Assembly (NCBI GenBank): GCA_903891365.1
Contig: CAITEG010000058.1
Location: 1 to 17,988 of the forward strand
Source: an uncultured bacterium
GTDB taxonomy: Bacteria > Patescibacteriota > Minisyncoccia > Phycocordibacterales > UBA9973
Length of the DNA stretch: 17,988 nucleotides
Direction of reading: 5' to 3'
The notes beneath the pieces are model-generated. The model made no database searches. It had not been told where the DNA came from and saw only the letters and a program-made list of their open reading frames with translations. The translations under genes and the position numbers were made by a program. Of the stretch, positions 14,009 to 17,988 are shown piece after piece (the first letter of the stretch is position 1; every line of letters starts with the position of its first letter).

Positions 14009-14033
14009 TTAAATTAATTTACGAAGAAGATTA

Positions 14034-14582
14034 TTATTCCCTTACAGGGCTAATAGACGAACCATCAAGGACAACCTTGTAATCTCCTCTTCCTTTCGCG
14101 CTTTGACTATAATAAACAGTTTTGTTTTCCACTTTATTGAGCAATAATCTTGCATAAGGTAAATTAGGACCGGCCTTACTCCTCTCTATCAATTGGAAAA
14201 AGAAACTACTATCATCTCTGCGCCAAAGGGCAAAAACAGCTTCTGTGTAGTAAGTTCCGTAAATAGTACCTCCTGAAACCTGAGTAAAAATTCCAGCACA
14301 ATCATTTTTCTCATCCGCAAGAAGGTAGAACTTACACCCATTATCAACTGTGTAACAACCTTCTCCCTTCCAGGAAAATTTACCGTATTGTCTTGCTAAA
14401 AAGTCCTTGCTAATGCCATCCTGTACTCTTCGAGCTACATCGACGGCTTCTTGCAAAGTAGCTACTTTTATCAAGCATGACTGAAGTATATACAGCCTTT
14501 TCGGGCCGCTATTAATATTAGAAAAATAAAAGTTAGAAATTTTACTTTCTGCTTCATCTGAAGAAATCCATTTTGCTTCCAT
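14034..14582 (-). CDS. Soluble protein of unknown function
   Basis: A 182-residue protein I do not recognise. It begins MEAKWISSDEAESKI, has no signal peptide or membrane segment, and contains a helical stretch (about 40-60, ATLQEAVDVARRVQDGISKDFLARQ) followed by beta-rich sequence with many aromatic residues (GKFSWKGEGCYTV, FYLLADEK, GTIYGTYYTEAVFALWRRD, SFFFQLIE, YKVVLDG). Four cysteines (about 36, 76, 83, 95) are present but not in a clear metal motif. It is a monocistronic unit with a perfect-consensus promoter, a structured leader of about 115 nt and its own terminator, which implies strong expression and perhaps leader control. An upstream ATG in another frame exists in the leader; I treat it as chance. 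Confidence 0.75.
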   Translation of the reverse strand: MEAKWISSDEAESKISNFYFSNINSGPKRLYILQSCLIKVATLQEAVDVARRVQDGISKDFLARQYGKFSWKGEGCYTVDNGCKFYLLADEKNDCAGIFTQVSGGTIYGTYYTEAVFALWRRDDSSFFFQLIERSKAGPNLPYARLLLNKVENKTVYYSQSAKGRGDYKVVLDGSSISPVRE

Positions 14583-14617
14583 TTTTTGATTATTAAATTA
14601 TTAGACATTTTTATTAA

Positions 14618-14651
14618 CTTCTCTCAATTCCAATAAAGAAACTGGGAGAAG
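14618..14651 (-). promoter_or_regulatory. Structured leader of the orphan gene
   Basis: In the minus-strand RNA CUUCUC and GAGAAG (14646-14651 with 14618-14623) enclose CCAGU and AUUGG (14641-14645 with 14630-14634, one G-U) around a 6-nt loop, with a 6-nt one-sided bulge. The wobble is a mismatch in the opposite strand, which favours a minus-strand RNA structure. Function unknown. Confidence 0.45.
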
Positions 14652-14703
14652 CCAATAAAAAAGTAATTAAATCAAAAATATCAAAGAACTAACTTACCTT
14701 ATT

Positions 14704-14732
14704 ATTATACACCTTTTATTGCTATCTGTCAA
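14704..14732 (-). promoter_or_regulatory. Perfect consensus promoter of the orphan gene
   Basis: TTGACA (14727-14732), exactly 17 nt and TATAAT (14704-14709) on the minus strand. It is the only promoter in the window matching both hexamers completely. Predicted start near 14697. Confidence 0.85.
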
Positions 14733-14769
14733 GAGCTTATTCTCTCATCATACAATATGATAATTTTGG

Positions 14770-14798
14770 TTGCAAAATAATGCTTTTTCTGGTATTAT
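14770..14798 (+). promoter_or_regulatory. rpsB-tsf promoter
   Basis: TTGCAA (14770-14775), 17 nt and an extended -10 TGGTATTAT (14790-14798). Predicted start near 14805, leaving a leader of about 126 nt. Confidence 0.6.
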
Positions 14799-14804
14799 GT
14801 GGGT

Positions 14805-14930
14805 ACTTTCCGTGAGGAGCTTTTTTGTTTAAAAGCCCTTGTAAATAAGCTGGAATGCTTAAAAACGGATAGTATTATAATTAATTTCCGCATTTAGCGG
14901 ATTGGCCTAAAAAGCCGAAAACATAAAAAT
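14805..14930 (+). promoter_or_regulatory. Structured rpsB leader, possible S2 autoregulatory element
   Basis: Four local hairpins can be drawn: GCTTTT/AAAAGC (14819-14824 with 14831-14836), AAGC/GCTT (14847-14850 with 14857-14860), TCCGC/GCGGA (14887-14891 with 14897-14901), and TTGGC/GCCGA (14902-14906 with 14914-14918, one wobble), the last ending 12 nt before the ATG. rpsB operons in many bacteria are controlled by S2 binding to the leader, so the same is plausible here, but I cannot match a known leader family. No SD precedes the ATG. Together with 14583-14804 this accounts for the longest stretch without a protein gene. Confidence 0.45.
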
Positions 14931-15632
14931 ATGAATACACAAAACAGTATTATAGAAGAAATGTTCGCAAAAGGTACTCACTACGGGTACTCAAAAAGTC
15001 GTCGTCACCCATCAACTACTCCTTACATCTTCGCAACGAAGAACGGAGTGGATATTATAAATACAGAAAAGACTAATGCTCTCTTTGAGAAAGCAATGGA
15101 AAAAGTTACAGCTCTAGCAGCCGCTGGTAAAAGTATCTTATTCGTTGGAACCAAAGCAGAAGCTCGCCAGCAAGTCATAGAAACAGCATTGGCTCTAAAC
15201 ATGCCTTACGTTTCTGAACGTTGGGTTGGAGGCGCACTTACAAACTTCCCTGAAATCAAAAAGCGTATCATTAAACTTCTTGACCTACGTGATCAAAAAG
15301 AGAAAGGTGGTCTTGATAAATATACAAAGAAAGAGAGATTACTCATCGACCGTGAAATGGATGATATGACAAAGAACTTCCAAGGACTTACAGGTATTAC
15401 TCGTACTCCAGACGCAGTCTTCGTAGTAGACCCAAAGAAAGAACACATAGCAGTAACAGAGGCTCACAAGATGAATCTTCCAGTTATCGCTCTTATGAAT
15501 ACAGACTGCAATATGAAAAAGGCAGACTTCCCTATCGTTGCTAACGATGCATCTATCTCAAGTATTAGTTTCTTCTTAAATCAAATCAAAAATGCTTATA
15601 ATAAAGGCATCGTTGGTGGTGAGAAAAAGTAA
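14931..15632 (+). CDS. rpsB: 30S ribosomal protein S2
   Basis: S2 binds late to the small subunit between head and body and helps recruit S1 where present. The 233-residue sequence has the family landmarks EEMFAKGTHYGYSKSRRHPSTTPYIF (N-terminal signature, with Tyr and Ser-Lys in place of the usual GHQT), ILFVGTKAEAR, MPYVSERWVGGALTNF, PDAVFVVDPKKEHIAVTEA and LPVIALMNTDCN. It precedes tsf by 47 nt, the conserved bacterial order. No SD is visible before the ATG. Confidence 0.98.
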   Translation: MNTQNSIIEEMFAKGTHYGYSKSRRHPSTTPYIFATKNGVDIINTEKTNALFEKAMEKVTALAAAGKSILFVGTKAEARQQVIETALALNMPYVSERWVGGALTNFPEIKKRIIKLLDLRDQKEKGGLDKYTKKERLLIDREMDDMTKNFQGLTGITRTPDAVFVVDPKKEHIAVTEAHKMNLPVIALMNTDCNMKKADFPIVANDASISSISFFLNQIKNAYNKGIVGGEKK

Positions 15633-15652
15633 TTAAATTATTTATTAATTAA

Positions 15653-15664
15653 GGCCTTTTGGCC
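15653..15664 (+). promoter_or_regulatory. Small GGCC hairpin between rpsB and tsf
   Basis: GGCC (15653-15656), a TTTT loop and GGCC (15661-15664), 15 nt before the tsf ATG. A comparable GC hairpin precedes rpsB. It lacks a following T run, so it is not a terminator. It may tune translation or mRNA processing. Confidence 0.3.
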
Positions 15665-15679
15665 AATCTATAGTAAATT

Positions 15680-16462
15680 ATGTCTATAAAAATAACTGCA
15701 GAATTAGTTAAAGAGTTAAGAGATGGTACTGGTGTTTCAGTAATGCAATGTAAAAATGCATTAGAAGAAGCAGAGGGAGATATGGAAAAAGCTCTTGTTA
15801 TCTTAAAAAAGAAATCAAGTAGTATCGCGATGAAAAAGGCAGACCGCACAGCTCACGACGGGATAATCGTCGTCCGTGAAATGGCTGGTAAAACTTTACT
15901 CGTCGCTCTCCACTGCGAAACTGACTTTGTGGCTCGTAATGAAGACTTTATAACTCTCGCCAACAAACTCGCAGACTTAGGAGAAGCAGAAGGAGTAGAT
16001 GCTATGAAAGAAAAGTCTCTTGATATGATAAATCCTGTAGTTCAGAAAGTTGGTGAAAAGATAGAATTAGGAACAGTCAGTGTGATAGAAGGAGAAGTTC
16101 TTGGAAGTTATGTCCACGGAAGTAAAAGTGCAGTTATCGTATCTCTAAAAGGAGGAACACCAGAGCTCGCAAAAGACATAGCTATGCATATCGCTGCTAT
16201 GAAGCCAGCTTTCATTAAAATCGAAGATATCACAATAGATGACAAAGCTAAAGTCGTAGAAGTGTTCGAGAAAGAAGTTGCAGAATCAGACAAACCTGAA
16301 GAGATAAAGAAGAAGATGCTTGAAGGTAAAATCTCTACTTACTTCAAAGAACAAACTCTTATGGATCAATCTTTCATCAAGAATCCTGACATAACAGTTA
16401 GTAACCTTCTCAAAGAAAAAGGTGCAACTTTCGTAAGCTTCACAGGAGAATCAATCCGCTAA
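15680..16462 (+). CDS. tsf: Elongation factor Ts
   Basis: EF-Ts is the guanine-nucleotide exchange factor that recycles EF-Tu. The 260 residues comprise an N-terminal UBA-like domain (about 1-50, ITAELVKELRDGTGVSVMQCKNALEEAEGDMEKA), the conserved linker and TDFVARN motif (81-87) that contacts EF-Tu, and the core and coiled-coil parts (EKIELGTVSVIEGEVLGSYVHG, then IAMHIAAMKPAFI). It is somewhat shorter than the 283-residue E. coli protein. It is the second gene of the rpsB operon and is followed after 3 nt by a membrane protein gene. Confidence 0.98.
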   Translation: MSIKITAELVKELRDGTGVSVMQCKNALEEAEGDMEKALVILKKKSSSIAMKKADRTAHDGIIVVREMAGKTLLVALHCETDFVARNEDFITLANKLADLGEAEGVDAMKEKSLDMINPVVQKVGEKIELGTVSVIEGEVLGSYVHGSKSAVIVSLKGGTPELAKDIAMHIAAMKPAFIKIEDITIDDKAKVVEVFEKEVAESDKPEEIKKKMLEGKISTYFKEQTLMDQSFIKNPDITVSNLLKEKGATFVSFTGESIR

Positions 16463-16465
16463 TTT

Positions 16466-16933
16466 ATGATTATATCTATTATCATTTTTCTCGTCGCAAT
16501 CATAGCCGCTTTTGGTATGCTACTTTACCGTGCTTGGGAATTAAGAACAAATAGAATGGTTATAGAAGATGAAAAAACAAAATTCACACCAGAACTATCT
16601 TTCAGATATATCGAGACAATAATACTCTACATCGTTAAGCATGTTGTCCAATGGATAGTTCTGTCTGTTGTGAAATTATGGTTCCTAGTAATAACAAAAA
16701 CGAAAATCTTCCTCCAGAATAAGTGGCCTAAAATACACAACTTATTCAAAAAGAAGGAGTGCCCTCTTGCAGATGGTAGAAAAATATCTTTTGTAGAAAG
16801 AGCTATAATTGAATCAAAAATAAAAATAAAAAGAGTCAAAGAAAAGATAAAAGAAGAACACGAACAAAAGATAGAAGAAGTCAGAGAAGTCGTAGAAACG
16901 ACAGAGACAACAGAAGTTGATAAAATTCTATAA
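16466..16933 (+). CDS. Small membrane protein with charged C-terminal tail
   Basis: A 155-residue protein starting 3 nt after the tsf stop, thus a likely third gene of the operon. It has an N-terminal membrane segment (2-22, IISIIIFLVAIIAAFGMLLY), a second hydrophobic or amphipathic stretch (about 50-78, ETIILYIVKHVVQWIVLSVVKLWFLVI), a basic loop and a highly charged helical tail (about 105-155, rich in Lys and Glu, likely coiled coil). I do not recognise the family. No enzymatic motif is visible. Small membrane proteins in translation operons of reduced genomes are often lineage specific; the function is unknown. Confidence 0.8.
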   Translation: MIISIIIFLVAIIAAFGMLLYRAWELRTNRMVIEDEKTKFTPELSFRYIETIILYIVKHVVQWIVLSVVKLWFLVITKTKIFLQNKWPKIHNLFKKKECPLADGRKISFVERAIIESKIKIKRVKEKIKEEHEQKIEEVREVVETTETTEVDKIL

Positions 16934-16944
16934 TATGCTAATAT
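16917..16944 (+). promoter_or_regulatory. Possible tRNA-Thr promoter
   Basis: TTGATA (16917-16922), a 16-nt spacer and TAATAT (16939-16944), overlapping the end of the preceding gene. Predicted start near 16951, about 27 nt before the tRNA. Read-through from the rpsB operon is an alternative source of the transcript. Confidence 0.35.
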
Positions 16945-16977
16945 AGCGTTATAGATATGAGTGTTTAGTTAGAAAAT

Positions 16978-17053
16978 GCCGCTTTAGCTCAGTTGGTAGA
17001 GCAACGCTTTTGTAAAGCGAAGGTCCTCAGTTCAAGTCTGAGAAGCGGCTCCA
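16978..17053 (+). tRNA. trnT(ugu): tRNA-Thr (anticodon UGU)
   Basis: A 76-nt cloverleaf: acceptor GCCGCTT with AAGCGGC, D arm GCTC/GAGC, anticodon loop TTTGTAA (anticodon TGT), 5-nt variable region AGGTC, T arm CTCAG-TTCAAGT-CTGAG, discriminator T and an encoded CCA. The outermost pair of the anticodon stem is an A-A mismatch; the rest pair well. The 3' end, CTCCA, is also the beginning of a long terminator stem, so folding of the tRNA and of the terminator compete for those bases. Confidence 0.96.
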
Positions 17054-17098
17054 TACAAAAACAAACCCCCTTAAAAAGGGGTTTGTTTTTGTATGGAG
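17049..17098. terminator. Bidirectional terminator fused to the tRNA 3' end
   Basis: A perfect 21-bp inverted repeat (17049-17069 with 17078-17098) around an 8-nt loop. The upper stem is C4/G4 closing, the rest is rich in A and T, so a T-rich tract follows the GC top on both strands. It separates tRNA-Thr from the convergent gene ending at 17125. The left arm includes the last five bases of the tRNA. Confidence 0.85.
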
Positions 17099-17124
17099 AC
17101 TCAAGACTTGAAAACCTTTTATTT

Positions 17125-17874
17125 TTAATTTGTTTTAACCGCATCAATAACTGGAGCTACAACTTCTTCTATCACACTCGCTTTCTTTGTTGTTGTAGTA
17201 GTTTTCTTTGGTTCTACTTTCTTTATAGATTCAAGCTGAGGGAAAGTCTTCTCTATATCTTCCACAGATTGGAAGCCACTGTAGACCTTACCATTGATAA
17301 CTAGGGCAGGAAGATTGTCTGGCACTTTATAAATAGAAGTCATCGCCTTAAGAGAAGAAAGATCTAGATTGTAATCAAAAGAGTAAACTCTTAAGTTTGG
17401 ATACTTCTCACGAAGAGAAGTTAAGACATATCCCTGCTTAGTACAATTATCACATTTTTCATTCTTATAGAAGTAAAGAACAAAGATAGACTTTTGGCCA
17501 CATCTCTCTGTAATCTTTTTCATTAAAAGATAATCCTTTATCTCAAGCAAAGAATAATATTTTTTAAGAGATACAACGTTGGTATCATCGTTACCCATAT
17601 TGTTCTCACTATAAGCGATCTTGTCCGCTAAAGAGTTAAGCTCAGAAGAAAGAACTGTCGTTGAGACATCTTTACAAGATAACTCTTGCATAAGAGAAAA
17701 CTGAGTTTCGGATGACATCAAGTCTACGGATATCTTATCTTCAATACTCTTAAGCTGATCTATCTTCTTATTATTAAAATAATTAGAAGCCCATAATCCA
17801 CCTATAAAAATAGTTGAGGTTATGAAGAGAACTATGACATACTTTTTCCAATCGTTTGGTTCGTGTTGGTGCAT
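17125..17874 (-). CDS. Membrane-anchored thioredoxin-fold protein
   Basis: A 249-residue protein with a short N-terminal cytoplasmic tail, one membrane segment (about 11-30, KYVIVLFITSTIFIGGLWAS) and a large domain probably outside the membrane. Residues about 128-212 look like a thioredoxin fold: a strand FVLYFYKNEK, a CxxC motif Cys141-Asp-Asn-Cys144 at the start of a helix, then LRVYSFDYN and the cis-proline loop NLPALVINGKVYSGFQS (Pro189). Two further Cys lie upstream (67, 125). The C-terminus is a Lys/Thr-rich, disordered-looking tail. The likely role is extracytoplasmic thiol-disulfide exchange, but the partner is unknown. It starts 3 nt after the stop of an upstream gene on the same strand and ends 27 nt from the bidirectional terminator. 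Confidence 0.8.
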   Translation of the reverse strand: MHQHEPNDWKKYVIVLFITSTIFIGGLWASNYFNNKKIDQLKSIEDKISVDLMSSETQFSLMQELSCKDVSTTVLSSELNSLADKIAYSENNMGNDDTNVVSLKKYYSLLEIKDYLLMKKITERCGQKSIFVLYFYKNEKCDNCTKQGYVLTSLREKYPNLRVYSFDYNLDLSSLKAMTSIYKVPDNLPALVINGKVYSGFQSVEDIEKTFPQLESIKKVEPKKTTTTTKKASVIEEVVAPVIDAVKTN

Positions 17875-17877
17875 AAA

Positions 17878-17988
17878 TTAATGACTTGGTGTGACGCGAC
17901 GTTCAAATGTCCAACTAGACTCTTTAGATCTAATGGCGTTGTATATGGCCTTTAACATCCAAAATGGCGCTATTACACTATAAATAAT
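17878..17988 (-). CDS. C-terminus of an unidentified gene (partial, runs off the right edge)
   Basis: The minus strand is open from the window edge to a TAA at 17880-17878, giving 36 codons ending in APFWMLKAIYNAIRSKESSW and then TFERRVTPSH. The Trp-rich, basic ending resembles the C-terminal tails of membrane-associated glycosyltransferase-like proteins, but this is only an impression. It ends 3 nt before the thioredoxin-like gene, indicating a shared operon. Confidence 0.55.
   Translation of the reverse strand: MIYSVIAPFWMLKAIYNAIRSKESSWTFERRVTPSH

Noticed and set aside
14534..14607. Upstream ORF in the leader of the orphan gene
   Set aside because: An ATG in the leader opens a short frame overlapping the gene start, but it has no SD and no recognisable product; probably chance.

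Overview
The window reads as chromosomal DNA from an AT-rich bacterium with a reduced, compact genome. My best guess is a Candidate Phyla Radiation lineage of Parcubacteria type. The grounds are a shortened UvrA, an archaeal/eukaryotic-type ProRS, a winged-helix/Cas2-like protein of a kind common in that group, almost no Shine-Dalgarno sequences, and several promoters whose -10 box sits only 7-10 nt before the start codon. This placement is an inference; the window holds no 16S rRNA.

Left part (1-6608, mostly minus strand): a nucleotide-excision-repair block. The first 19 codons of uvrC lie at the left edge, then a small divergent gene of unknown function on the plus strand, then complete uvrA, uvrB and tgt. 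tgt and uvrB overlap by 11 bp and form one transcription unit. uvrA has its own consensus promoter, whose -35 is shared with a plus-strand promoter that may drive a small RNA ending against the uvrB stop codon. tgt carries an in-frame GC-rich palindrome.

Middle (6609-13278): a compact plus-strand RNA with its own promoter, a predicted three-way-junction fold and an intrinsic terminator (about 6674-6757). It is followed by a minus-strand series read right to left: proS, mreB, mreC (tightly packed), then an MmeI-like single-chain restriction-modification enzyme and a small companion gene. The restriction pair looks like an accessory addition downstream of mreC.

Right-middle (13279-14930): a winged-helix/Cas2-like gene lying between two related 34-bp elements with inverted TTACCC/GGGTAA ends, then an orphan gene driven by a perfect TTGACA-N17-TATAAT promoter through a structured leader of about 115 nt.

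Right part (14931-17988): rpsB with a structured leader, tsf, a small membrane protein and tRNA-Thr(UGU) on the plus strand. On the minus strand follow a membrane-anchored thioredoxin-like protein and the C-terminus of a further gene running off the edge. The tRNA 3' end is built into a perfect 21-bp terminator stem between the two convergent units.

The strongest candidates for undescribed biology are the three-way-junction RNA at 6674-6757, the Cas2-like gene with its flanking elements, the palindrome inside tgt, and the natural UvrA lacking its insertion domain.
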